From Humulus lupulus (taxonomy: Eukaryota > Streptophyta > Magnoliopsida > Rosales > Cannabaceae), in assembly GCF_963169125.1 (NCBI RefSeq), contig NC_084797.1, positions 97,551,868 to 97,615,867 of the forward strand: a stretch of DNA of 64,000 bases, in the 5' to 3' direction. The notes beneath the pieces are model-generated. The model saw only the letters and a program-made list of their open reading frames with translations. It ran no database searches and was not told where the DNA came from. This document shows, in pieces, positions 32,236 through 44,123 of this stretch (positions are counted from its first letter, which is position 1; the number at the start of each line of letters is the position of its first letter). The translations under genes and the position numbers were made by a program.

Positions 32236-34404
32236 TGTAACGACCCCAAATTCGCAAATGAGGCTTAAGGGCCTTGATTAGTGTGCCGGGAGGGCATAAT
32301 TGGGTTAAATATGGTTTGCGTGAGTATATTGATTTAAATGCATAATTATATGATTAGAATGTATGCATAAGTATATTGAAGTTATTGTGATATATGTATA
32401 TATGGTATTTGTGAGAACCACATTATTATGTGGGTAGGCTTACAGAGCACGACTCGAGGCGATCCTAGGGCTAGATAGCGGGGAAAAGTCACAACGGGGC
32501 TTAGCGGTTGACTTTGGATAAGTCAGGGATGTTTAAGGTATCGGGTAGTTATTTAGACTATCGGGTTATGAAAATAAATATATGGAGATATATTTGAGGT
32601 TAGGAAGTCTAGGCGTGAATATTGGGGAGTTTTACTGTTTTGCCCTCGGGGACGTTTCCGGCACCCCGAGCCTCGGTATTGACTTAACGGGATAAGGTTA
32701 AACTAATGAAATAGAAAACAGCAGAACAGGAAATTAGACCGACCTTTACTCTCAGCCTTGTCTCTCTACTCTTTCTCAAGGAAAACATAAGAAGTAAACA
32801 AAGGAATCTGCTGGAATTTGAGCTGGGAACTCAGAGGAATTCAGGAGTGATTTAGAGGCTTAGCTCAAGAATCAATCAAGAACTTAATCGAGACTAAGGT
32901 AAGCACTGAATTTCCTTTTCTGTGGTTAGAAATTCTGAGTTTTGGCTAGGTATTGAGGTAAATGTGATTTTGATGTATAAGGGCAAAATTAAGGAGGAAA
33001 GCTTGGAGGTTAGCTTGGATTTGGCTTGGAGAAGTGGTTCAGCAGAAGAGGTAAGCCTCAATTCGTGATTTAGAGGTTTCAATCTGGGTTTGAGTGTTTG
33101 AAGTTCTTGAGTTTCAGAAATTGGAAATGGGATTCTAGTGGGTTTTGGGGCTGGATTTCTGTTGGGATGTGCTGTTAGAATCATGATAAAAGTGTTGTGA
33201 TTAAAGGGTTTAGAATTGGGAAGCTTTGGATGAGATTTAGATGTTGGAAATGGTGGGTTTTCTGGGCTCTAAGGGAAGGGTTGCGACTCTGTTCTAGAGC
33301 GATGCGGCCCTAGGTTGAAGATGAGCCAGGGGGGCTCGGCCAAGGGTGAGCACTGCGGCGCCCGAAGCAAGGGTCATAGCGCGTGTCTTCTTTCAGGCAT
33401 GCCCTTCGTTTTGTTTTGAGGGCTGGGCCGCGGCTAGGCTTCAAGGGCCGCTGCCCTTAGTTGTACACTTGAACATTTGGGGATCATCGGCATGGGAATG
33501 TGGTCTAGAATGCTTGGGATCGATTTCACCACTGTGCTTGGTGGAATTCGGATTCCCGGAAGTTAGTTTTGTATCCGTAAACCCTTATTTGAATATTAAT
33601 GGAACCCTATACCTTGGTTGTGACTAGGTGATAAAAGCTAGGGCTTGGGAACGGATCGTGTTTGAGGAGCGTTGCTCGTAATCAGTAACCGCAAAGATTA
33701 AAGGTAAGAAAACTGTACCCAGTTGAATATATGTAATGGGACTAAGGGTTCCCTATCGTGTATGCTTGAAAAGATGGTATTATGCCATGCAAGTTATTTA
33801 GTGAACCAATGACCTAAGGGTGCCAAGGGTTATACTAGCGCACAGGGCGCGGCTTGGCCACTGGTAGCCGAGGACAGCTTAATATGCACTGAGCTCTGTT
33901 TAAGCGGACCGGAGTCAGTGGGATAAACAGAGGGTGCGGCCTAAATTGTCGGCCCTGATTATCATGTGATATGAATGTTATAAGTGTTTGATTGCATCCA
34001 TGATTCTAAATTTATGTTAAATGATTAATGTGGGTTATATGATGGGAGTTCATGCTTAGTGAGTTTGTTATCTGTCATTACTGTTTATGTTGCACATGTT
34101 TTCTTGCTGGGCCTTGGCTCACGGGTGCTACGTGGTGCAGGTAAAGGCAAGGGAAAACTTGATCAACCTTGATTAGGAGAGCTCTGCGAGCGAAATGTAC
34201 ATGGCCAGCTGCTCAGCCGCCACAGTTGGGATCCCATGTATATAACTGCTTAATTATATCAAATGAAACTTTTGAAGCCAAAACCCTTTTTAACCCTAGC
34301 TCATACATGTTTAGTGACATGTTTTTAAGTTAATGACTTGATTAGCAAGTCTTGCACTTTTATAAGTACACAGTGTAGCGGTCTTGGCTATCCAGGGCGT
34401 TACA
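32236..34404 (+). repeat. 5' LTR of T3 (2169 bp)
   Basis: TGTAACGACC..GGCGTTACA. Shorter than the 3' LTR by 119 bp because of a gap at about 34226-34230, where the 3' LTR has the segment 43728-43846. T1 has the longer form, so this is a deletion here. CTCTGTTTA (33894-33902) can pair with TAAACAGAG (33924-33932). Confidence 0.92.
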
Positions 34405-34407
34405 ATT

Positions 34408-34419
34408 TAGTATCAGAGC
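34408..34419 (+). other. Primer-binding site of T3
   Basis: TAGTATCAGAGC, four bases after the LTR; one mismatch (G to A) from the initiator-tRNA-Met complement TGGTATCAGAGC. Confidence 0.8.
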
Positions 34420-34907
34420 GTCCTAGGTTTAAGGGTTCCTGAAGACAGGCTGGACATGTACATTCGCTGCTAGAGACAAGCTCAAATCAGGGTTCGGTCA
34501 TGTGTATATGTATTTATATGCTTATGTGCCTGAAATGAGTTATGAATGTTGTTATCTACTGGATTAATAGGAAGCATGAGATACTGATAGGGCCTGGCCC
34601 TTGACTATTGTGTGGGAATATTGAGGCATGTTTATTAGCATAGTCGTGCATGTACATGAATATTTGGGATGATTAACTGTATATTGTGTATGGATAAATG
34701 CCTGCTTCATAGCGACTGTGTAATGAGATTGGAGGCATGCTTATTAGCAGCCAATGCATGAGGATGGATTCTTATATATTGATTGTCTGTGATTAGTTAT
34801 GTTCTATTGGTGGGTCATGGAAAAGTTTTTACCCTGTCATCATGGTCTAACTGCCGAGTCGTTATTTGCAGATTAACTTGGATAGCTACGCATCCAAGAA
34901 AATCTAC

Positions 34908-36740
34908 ATGACTAGCCGGCACTAGGTCTAGGACCGGGGGTGATGACCAGGGCCACATTCCTCCGCCAGTCCCTGAGAACTGGCAGTAGTTAATGGCAGA
35001 TATGCAGGCTCGATTACAAAGTCAGGATGAGCAGATCTGAATTCTGCGACAGCAGGCTCCATCTGGGAGTGCTGCCCCTATTTTACCACCTGCAGTGGTA
35101 CCAGTTGTGCAGTCAGGGGAGGTTGGGAACAGATGGGAGCCGTTGTATGAGCGGTTCAGGAAGCAGCAACCCCCAATCTTTGAGGGTGGATTAGATCCAT
35201 TGAAAGTCGAGCAATGGCTGACCATGATTACTACAATTCTGGATTTCATGAGGATAGAGGGGCATGATAGAGTGGCCTGTGCCACTTATATGTTGAGGGA
35301 GGATGCCCGCATCTGGTGGGAAGTGGCATCACAGACCAGGGATGTTACTGCCTTGAGTTGGGAAGGTTCCAGAGACTTGTTCAATCAGAAGTACTATAAT
35401 GTTGCAGTCAAGACAGCAAAGGTCAATGAGTTCGTGAGTCTTGTGCAGGGCAATATGACTGTTATTGAATAGGCCCTAAAATTTGATAGGCTTGAAAAGT
35501 TTGCACCAGATCTTGTGCCTACTGATGCTAATAGACAAGATCGATTTATCAGGGGGCTTAATGCCATGATAGCCCAGGATGTCAAGATCACAACGGTACC
35601 TGGAGGAACAACTTATGCCCAGGCCGTTGAGAAGGCTCTTACCGCTGAGGAATCAGAGAACAAGATATGGAGGGAAAGTGCTGTGAGGCGTGAGGGCCGC
35701 AGAGTGGTGCCTCCTTATTCAGGGACAGGTAGGGGCGGAGGCCCCAGTGACTTCAAGAGAAAGGCTCCTGACACTTCGACGGCTGCTGGTCCTAAGAGGA
35801 GGGGTCGGGGTGGTCAGGGTGGCCGTCAGGGTGGCGGCGAGGCATGGCGGACCTATCCAGAGTGCCCGAGGTGTAGAAGACGCCATCTGGGCGAGTGTCG
35901 GGCCAAGGCCTGCTTTGTGTGCGGAGCAGTGGGGCATCTCAGGAAAGACTACCCAACAGTGAAGAAAGGAGAAGCAGGGAAGGTGGATAGCTTGACTCCA
36001 TCTCGAGTATTCACCTTGACTCAGGCAGAGGCCGAGGCTAGTCCCTCGATAGTGACAGGTCAGCTTTCTAGCGCTGGCTTTCCTTTTACTGTATTGATTG
36101 ATTCTGGTGCTACACATTCCTTTGTTTCTAGTAGAGTGATTGATAGATTGTGTAGACCTAGTGAGTATCGGACTGCAGGGTTTGGGACTTTATTGCCTAC
36201 AGGGGAATTGGTAGTTTCTAAGAGATGGATTAGGGCACTGCCAGTGATGATTGATAGTAGGGAACTTTCGGTGGATCTGATTGAGTTAGATATGGAGGAT
36301 TTTGACATGATTTTAGGTATGGACTGGTTGGTTAGATATGGGGCTACGATTGACTGCAGGAAGAAGATGGTGACTTTTGAGCCTGAGGGTGAGGATCCTT
36401 TTGTTTTTGTGGATACGGTGTCTGGACCCCGCGTACCCATGATTTCAGCATTGAGAGCCAGAGACCTATTGCAGGGGGGATGCATAGGTTTTCTGGCCAG
36501 TGTAGTGGATACTGCTAGAGTTATGCTGATAGGGCCGGGAGAGACCAGATTGGTGTGTGAGCTCTTAGATGTATTTCCTGAGGATCTGCCAGGGTTACCG
36601 CCGCGCAGGGAGATTCAGTTTGAGATTGAGTTAGCACCGGGGACAAAACCAGTATCAAGGACACCGTACAGAATGGCACCAGCAGAATTGAAGATACAGT
36701 TGCAAGAACTTCTGGATTTGGGATTCATCAGGCCTAATTA
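34908..36740 (+). pseudogene. T3 gag-protease and start of RT
   Basis: Gag opens near ATG 34908 (after a probable 1-nt shift the frame reads TRSRTGGDDQG). Domains: FRKQQPPIFEGGLDPLKVEQ, WLTMITTILDFMRIEGHDRV and RIWWEVASQ (retrotransposon gag core, about 35150-35330); zinc knuckle CFVCGAVGHLRKDY near 35910, with the last Cys replaced by Tyr; aspartic protease VLIDSGATHSFVSSRVIDRL near 36092 with an intact DSGA; LGMDWLVRYGATIDC; then the RT entry region DVFPEDLPGLPPRREIQFEI to LLDLGFIRP at the S3 insertion. Stops: TAG 34987, TGA 35038, TAG 35470. Otherwise a single frame. Confidence 0.9.
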
Positions 36741-39000
36741 TGTTGGAAATGTGCCCTGAAAGCATATGTAGTAGACATTGTTTTTATGAAATAAATAAAT
36801 AAATTGAATTTGTTATGCATATATTTTATGGACTATATTATTCTATGATAATATTATGTAAATATCAGGAAAATTCCTAAGTTCATGAATGTAATCTCAA
36901 ACACGTATTAGTATGAGAGGATTGTGTTTGAGATAAATGAACTTGAATAGTTCGCAGTAAAATAAAGTTATGGAATCTTTAGATTAATTACTGCAAGTAC
37001 GGTCCACTAGTATTATGAATACATGTGATCTAGATCCGGATCACTAGTGTGGTAGGACACTTTAGTGGAGGTGCTTTATATATTAGAGAATATATAGAAC
37101 TGGACCAGATATGTTTATTAATACTTAGTTAAATACCGTTTCGAAGTATTAATTAAATGTATCAACTGATGATCATATACAAATTGAACTTAATCCTGAA
37201 GTTACTATGAACTCCTATTTATATTATATGAGTTCTTTGATTCATTTGTTAGGGTCTGTCAGAATGATCAGGCTAAAAACTTTTGTTTTGGGAACTCATT
37301 AATATAGATGGCTGGGGACATAGTATACAGATATGGAATCTATGCCTTCTCGCAAGAGATTGAATGATGGTTCTCTTAAGGGTTGACTTTTGGGACTGAA
37401 AGGTTATTGAGCTCAAATTCATAATTTAGTTATGAATTAACCTTCACTAGTAGAGTCAACGGTACTTAAGGAAACAAGACATAATTAAAATGGTAAAACG
37501 GTAATTTTATTCCCGATTAATTATGAGCCATTATTAGAGGGTCAAGTTGTATGCAATGATTAAATCAATGGACGCTTTATGATTATAAAGTACTCAGTAA
37601 ATGAAACGTCTATAATTACAAGAGTGCAGTCTCATATTTATAGTGGAATAATCATGAGATTAATAAATTAAGATTATTTAATTAAAGAGTTTAATTAATA
37701 ATCTCAAATTTATTGGAGCTTGGAATTATAGGTTCATAGGTCCCCATAGCGGCTCTATCAACACTGTTCAAGGTAAGAGTTGATATGAAGGAAAAATAGT
37801 TTAAAGACATATTTAGGAAGAAATTTGTTCTTCAGGCCAAATATGCAATTATATGATAATAATGATTAATTAATTAATTACAAATTAGTTGTAGTTAACC
37901 AAATTAATTAATATTTAATTATTATATATAATTTTTGAAATTATATTAAATAATTAAATTATAATTTTTGAAATTTAATTAAATAATTAATTAATTATAA
38001 TTTTCGAAATTATAATAAATTAAATATTTAATTTCAAAAATTTGGGTTTAATTAATTAGTAGAATTAATTAAATATCTTTATTTGAGTGGGAGAAAATAA
38101 TCTGATAAGTTCAAATTGGATTTGAATTTAAAAGATTAATATTTATTCAAATAATTAATTATATTTGATAATTAATTAAAAAGATAATTAATTTGAATTC
38201 AAATTTGAATTAGTTATCAGGTTGTTAGATCTTATCTGACAAAGTAATTTGAATAAATAATTAAATAAAATTTGAAAAACCAATATCCCTAGAAATTAGG
38301 AAGCTACACGTTCACACACAGTCCAGGACTGTGTGTGGCGTGTAGGACATAATTTTTCAGGGATGGGATTTTCAATTTTATTTAATTAATTAATTAATTA
38401 ATGGATAATTCAAATTTTGGTTTTTGGATTTTTTCATTAATGGAATAATTAATTATTTAAAAAGTAAATTGTAAAATGGTTACAGATTTAATTTTTAAAT
38501 TTTGAATTTTTTCTGTTAAGTATGACTGATCAAAAAATTATTCAGATAAGATAAGTGAAGAGAGTGAGACTACTCTGAACATTCGCTCTGTGAAAAATAG
38601 AACGATAATTTTCTCTCTCCCTGAAAATAAAGAACCAATTCTCAGGCCTATTCTCTTGATCTCATGAGTTGAGTACATCAAGAAGAATCACAAATAAACT
38701 ATCCTTCATTCTCTAAGTGCCCACACATTTCTTGAGGTGTAGAGAACGCTTTGGAAGATCTTGGTGTGAGTACGTGGAGCGGCTTGGATAGGAAGTTCGT
38801 TCTAAATACGAAAAGATAGCAAGGACACTTGAAAGGCTTCAAGAGGTATGATTTCTATTAGTATCTTGTTTATGATTAATGTATGTATATTAATGGATCC
38901 GCATATTTAAAGGTAGTTTAAATATGTTACAAAATTTTTGTTGTACACTGGGCCAACCACACCACCTTTCTGCTGCGTATTAGGAAACTCGTTCCTAACA
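36741..39000 (+). mobile_element. S3: solo LTR inserted in T3 reverse transcriptase
   Basis: TGTTGGAAAT..GTTCCTAACA, 2260 bp, flanked by AATTA (36736-36740) and AGTTA (39001-39005), a 5-bp duplication with one transition. The T3 frame is cut between GFIRP and YSPWGAPV. Same family as S1 and in opposite orientation. No internal sequence. The small ORF that starts at 38938 begins in this LTR and is not a real start. Confidence 0.92.
38235..38430. repeat. Long palindrome in S3 LTR
   Basis: Centre: CACACACAGTCC (38313-38324), one base, GGACTGTGTGTG (38326-38337), a perfect 12-bp stem. It is extended by TACACG/CGTGTA, by ATCCCT/AGGGAT and by AT-rich arms of ~30 bp on each side. The S1 copy keeps the same fold. 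Confidence 0.88.
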
Positions 39001-41684
39001 AGTTATTCTCCATGGGGCGCTCCAGTGTTGTTTGTTAAGAAGAAGGATGGGACTTTGAGGATGTGCATAGATTATAGAGAATTGAACAAGTTGACTATCA
39101 AGAATAAGTACCCTCTACCAAGGATTGATGACTTGTTCGATCAGCTGCAGGGAAAGACGGTGTTCTCAAAGATTGATCTTCGATCTGGTTATCACCAGCT
39201 GAGGATCAAAGATGGGGATATATCGAAGACGGCCTTCCGGACACGGTATGGGCATTATGAGTTCTTGGTCATGTCTTTTGGTTTGACCAACGCCCCAGCA
39301 GCCTTCATGGAATTAATGAACAGGGTGTTTAAGGACTTTCTGGATCAGTTCGTTATCGTTTTCATCAACGACATCTTGGTTTACTCTAGTTCAGAGGCAG
39401 AGCATGAGCAGCATCTCCGACAGGTTCTACAGAGGTTAAGGGAGCATCAGTTGTACGCTAAGTTTAAGAAGTGTGATTTTTGGTTGCCAGAGGTGACTTT
39501 CTTGGGCATATAGTTGGGGCAGAAGGGATTAAGGTGGATCCGTCCAAGGTAGAAGCAGTAAAGGATTGGCCGAGGTCGAGGAACGCCTCGGAGGTGCAAA
39601 GTTTCCTTGGGTTGGCCGGTTATTACAGATGGTTCGTAGAGGGGTTCTTAAAGATTTCTTCACCAATGACAGAGTTGACAATAAAGAATCAGAAGTTTGT
39701 TTGGTCAGAGAAGTGTGAGAACAGTTTTCAAGAGTTGAAGCGACGACTTATTTCTGCACCTGTGTTGAGTCTTCCTTCGGAGGAAGGAAAGTTTGTGGTC
39801 TATTGTGATGCATCGAGGATGGATTTTGGCTGCGTGCTGATGCAGAATGAGAAAGTTATAGCCTATGCATCTTGGAAGCTGAAGGAGTATGAGCAGCGGT
39901 ATTCGACTCATGATTTGGAACTAGCAGCAGTGGTATTCGCACTGAAGGTGTGGCATCATTATTTGTATGGGGAGAACTGCGAGATATACACTAACCATAA
40001 GAGTTTGAAGTATTTCTTTACTCAGAAGGATCTGAACATGAGGCAAAGACGTTGGTTGGAGCTGGTTAAGGATTATGATTGTGATATCCTTTACCACCCT
40101 AGGAAGGCCAATGTGGTGGTAGATGCGTTGAGCCAGAGGGGCCCAGGACAGTTGTTTAGTTCCACCCAGATCTCGAGAGAATTAGCTAATGAGATGGCCA
40201 GGGCGAAGATAGAAGTGGTGGTAGGCCAGTTAGCTAATATTACCTTGCAGTCAACCCTATTAGAGCGGGTCAAGGAGGGTCAGTTAGTGGACAAGCAGTT
40301 GTAGGAGGTTAGACAGCATGTCTTAGCGGGGATAGCTAAGGATTATTCTGTTTCTTAGACAGGTTTGCTTCGATATCAGGGATGGATTTGTGTTCCGGCA
40401 GATGAGGGGATCAGACAGGAGATACTGGATGAGTCTCACACTACGCCATACTCGCTTCATCCGGGTACCACGAAGATGTATCAGGATCTACCGACATTAT
40501 ATTGGTGGCCCAGGATGAAAAAGGATGTGGTTGAGTATGTGGTTAGATGTTTGACATGTCAGCAGGTTAAGGCTGAGCATCAGTGACCAGTGGGATTGCT
40601 TCAGCCTTTAGGTATTCCAGAATGGAAGTGGGAGGATATTACGATGGATTTTGTGGGAGGATTACCCAGGACAGTTGGACTTCATGACTCAATGTGGGTG
40701 ATAGTGGACAGATGCACCAAGTCAGCTTATTTTCTACCAATGAGGTCGACCTATACAGTGGAACAGTATGCAGAGTTATATGTGAGGGAGATAGTTCGTC
40801 TCCATGGGGTTCCAAAGTCTATTGTTTCTGATCGAGACCCTATCTTTACCTCCAAATTTTGGGGAGCTCTACAGAGAGCCATGGGGACTCAGCTAAAGTT
40901 TAGCACAGCTTTTCATCCTCAGACTGACGGACAGTCTGAAAGGACAATTCAGGTATTGGAGGACATGCTTAGGGCGTGTGTGATTGACTTCAAGGGATCT
41001 TGGAGTAAGTATCTTTCGTTGATCGAATTTTCATATAACAATAGTTATCAGTCCACGATTGGAGTGGCTCCTTATGAGATGTTATATGGAAGGAAGTGTA
41101 GATCACCCATTCACTGGGATGAGATGGGTGAGAGGAGGTACTTAGGGCCAGATATGGTTCAGAGGACCAAAGAGGCTATTGAGAAGATTTGAGCCAGAAT
41201 GCTTGCCTTGTAAAGTAGGCAGAAAAGCTACGCTGATCCTAAGCATAGGAACATGGAGTTCCAGGTTGTGGACCACGTGTTTCTACGAGTTTCACTACTG
41301 AGAGGTGTGAGGAGGTTTGGAGTGAAGGGCAAGCTGAGCCCTCGGTTTGTTGGACCTTTTGAGATCCTAGAGAGGATTGGACAGGTGTCTTATAGGCTGA
41401 CCTTGCCACCGTCGCTATCGGGAGTTCATAATGTTTTCCATGTCTCCATGTTGCGGAAGTATGTTTCTGATACAACCCATGTGCTAAGGTATGAAGACTT
41501 AGAGTTTCAGATAGATTTTTCCTATGAGGAGCGACCAGTTCAGATTTTGGATCGGAAGGACAAAGTCTTACGGAATAAGACAATTTCGTTAATGAAAGTG
41601 TTGTGGAGAAATAGTAAGGTCCAGGAAGCGACCTGGGAGTTAGAGACAGTGATGCGGGATCAGTATTTCGAGCTATTCAGGTAA
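39001..41684 (+). pseudogene. T3 pol: RT, RNase H, integrase, chromodomain
   Basis: [61 protein letters not shown]; the active site reads [12 protein letters not shown], with D to N in the usual xDD. A frameshift, fitting a lost C near 39508, splits RT after VTFLG. RNase [45 protein letters not shown] (normally TDH). Integrase: zinc-binding H-H-C-C region ending VVRCLTCQQVKAEH; core WKWEDITMDFVGGLP, SIVSDRDPIFTSKFWGAL, HPQTDGQSERTIQVLEDML, so D-D-E is kept. Then [16 protein letters not shown] and a chromodomain-like end ([20 protein letters not shown]). From 39480 to 41684 one frame holds stops near 40302, 40357, 40584, 41190 and 41211, all compatible with C-to-T changes in CAG or CGA. Confidence 0.92.
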
Positions 41685-41703
41685 ATTTCGAGGATGAAAT
41701 TAT

Positions 41704-41720
41704 CATTAGGAGGGGATAGT
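41704..41720 (+). other. Polypurine tract of T3
   Basis: ATTAGGAGGGGATAGT just before the 3' LTR; 20 bases after the pol stop. Confidence 0.85.
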
Positions 41721-44008
41721 TGTAATGACCCCAAATTCGCTAATGAGGCTTAAGGGCCTTGATTAGTGTGCCGAGAGGGCATAATTGGGTTAAATATGGT
41801 TTGCGTGAGTATATTGATTTAAATGCATAATTATATGATTAGAATGTCTGCATGAGTATACTGAAGTTATTGTGATATATGTATATATGGTATTTGTGAG
41901 AACCACATTATTATGTGGGTTGGCTTGCAGAGCACGACTCGAGGCGATCCTAGGGCTAGATAGCGGGAAAAAGTCACAACGGGGCTTAGCGATTGACTTT
42001 GGATAAGTCAAGGATGTTTAAGGTATCGGGTAGTTATTTAGACTATCGGGTTATGAAAATAAATATATGGAGATATATTTGAGGTTAGGAAGTCTAGGCG
42101 GGAATATTGGAGAATTTTACTGTTTTGCCCTCGGGGACGTTTCCGGCACCCCGAGCCTCGGGATTCACTTAACGGGATAAGGTTAGACTAAAGAAATAGA
42201 AAACAGCAGAACAAGAAATTAGACCGACCTTTACTCTCAGCCTTGTTTCTCTACTCTTTCTCAAGGAAAACATAAGAAGTAAACAAAGGAATCTGCTGGA
42301 ATTTGAGCTGGGAACTCAGAGGAATTCAGGAGTGATTTAGAGGCTTAGCTCAAGAATTAATCAAGAACTTAATCAAGACTAAGGTAAGCACTGAATTTCC
42401 TTTTTTTGTGGTTAGAAATTCTGAGTTTTGGCTAGGTATTGAGGTAAATGTGATTTTGATGTATAAGGGCAGAATTAAGGAGAAAAGCATGGAGGTTAGC
42501 TTGGATTTTGCTTGGAGAAGTGGTTCAGTAGAAGAGGTAAGCCTCAATTCGTGATTTAGAGGTTTCAATCTGGGTTTGAATGGTTGGTTTGAGTGTTTGA
42601 AGTTCTTGAGTTTCAGAAATTGGAAATGGAATTCTAGTGGGTTTTTGGGTTGGATTTCTGTTGGGATGTGTTGTTAGAATCATGATAAAGGTGTTGTGAT
42701 TAAAGGGTTTAGAATTGGGAAGCTTTGGATGAGATTTAGATGTTGGAAATGGTGGGTTTTCTAGGCTTGAAGGGAAGGGTCGCGGCTCTATTCTAGAGCG
42801 CTGCGGCCCTAGGTTGAAGATGAGCCAGGAGGGCTCGGCCAAGGGTGAGCGCCGCGGCGCCCAAAGCAAGGGTCACGGTGCGTGTCTTCTTTCAGGCATG
42901 CCCTTGGTTCTGTTTTGAGGGCAGGGCCGCAGCTAGGCTTCAAGAGCCGCAGCCCTTAGTTGCACACTTGAACATTTGTGGATTTTAGGCATGGGAATGT
43001 GGTCTAGAATGCTCGGGATCTATTTCACCACTATGCTTGGTGGAATTCGGATTCCCAGAAGTTAGTTTTGTATCCGTAAACCCTTATTTGAATATTAATG
43101 GAACCCTATACCTTGGTTGTGACTAGGTGATAAAAGCTAGGGCTTGGGAACGGATCGTGCTTGAGGAGCGTTGCTCGTAATCAGTAACCGCAAAGATTAA
43201 AGGTAAGAAAATTGCACCTGGTTGAATATGTGCAATGGGACTAAGGGTTCCCTATCGTGTATGCTTGAAAAGATGGTATTATGCCATGCAAGCTATTTAG
43301 TGAACCAACAGCCTAAGGGTGCCAAGGGTTATACTAGAGCACAAGGTGCGGCTTGGCCACTTGTAGCCAAGGACAGCTTAATATGCACTAAGCTCAGTTT
43401 AAGCGGGCCGGAGTCAGTGGGACAAACAGAGGGTGTGGCCTAAGTTTTCGGCCCTGATTATCATGTGATATGAATGTTATAAGTGTTTGATTGCATTCAT
43501 GATTCTGAATTTATGTTGAATGATTAATGTGGGTTATATGATGGGAGTTCATGCTTAGTGAGTTTGTTATCTTTCATTACTGTTTGTGTTGCACATGTTT
43601 TCTTGCTGGGCCTTGGCTCACGGGTGCTACGTGGTGCAGGTAAAGGCAAGGGCAAACTTGATCAGCCTTGATTAGGAGATCTCTGCAAGCGGAATGTACA
43701 TGGCTAGCTACTCAGCCGCCACGGTTGAGGTTTAGACAGGGACGCGAGACCCATAAATTGTTCATTTTGCCTTAATATGGCTGACTGTTGCCTGTATTTT
43801 TGGGAGTCTGTAATCTAACTTTTAAACTCTGTTACTTTTGGGAGCCCATGTATATAACTGCTTAATTATATCAAATGAAACTTTTGAAGCGAAAACCCTT
43901 TTTAACCCTAGATCATACATGTTTAGTGACATGTTTTTAAGTTGATTAGCAAGTCTTGCACTTTTATAAGTACACAATGTAGCGGTCTTGGCTATCCAAG
44001 GCGTTACA
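41721..44008 (+). repeat. 3' LTR of T3 (2288 bp)
   Basis: TGTAATGACC..GGCGTTACA. Carries the 119-bp segment missing from the 5' LTR. ORFs inside it are not genes. Confidence 0.92.
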
Positions 44009-44085
44009 GGTTATTTCTCCGTATATTTATTTGCCAGCTGTACCCGAACTGAGTGAATGAATCCAGCTAAAATTAGGGTACAACA

Positions 44086-44097
44086 TTTTCCCCCTAA
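44086..44097 (-). other. Polypurine tract of TAT-C
   Basis: TTTTCCCCCTAA on the plus strand; AGGGGGAAAA next to the LTR on the minus strand. Confidence 0.65.
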
Positions 44098-44123
44098 TCT
44101 CCTGCTCATGTATGACGTCATTT

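Larger units (their letters stand above)
32236..44008 (+). mobile_element. T3: full-length Tekay/Del-type Gypsy chromovirus with nested solo LTR S3
   Basis: LTRs 32236-34404 and 41721-44008, PBS, gag, protease, RT, RNase H, integrase with chromodomain, and PPT, flanked by GGTTA (32231-32235 and 44009-44013). LTRs differ at about 19 of the first ~520 positions by my count. The Tekay/Del assignment follows from the gag-pol motifs and the C-terminal chromodomain. It is interrupted in RT by S3 and is dead from stops, a frameshift and an active-site change. Confidence 0.93.
31584..44123 (-). mobile_element. TAT-C: Tat-like LTR split by T3, with start of internal region
   Basis: The LTR begins TGTTGACGCG at 31584, is interrupted at 32236 by T3, resumes at 44014 after the GGTTA duplication, and ends GGTACAACA at 44085. 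Next come a purine tract (TTTTCCCCCT, 44086 on) and ~38 bp of internal sequence before COP3. Without T3 the LTR is about 724 bp, close to the TAT-D LTRs, and shares ACGTGGTTCAGTGGTTAAAA near 31700. Only this LTR and the tract are in the window. Confidence 0.75.

Noticed and set aside
38938..39513. A start codon at 38938 for the T3 RT
   Set aside because: The ATG lies in solo LTR S3; the first ~20 residues are LTR-derived and the real frame comes from the left of S3.
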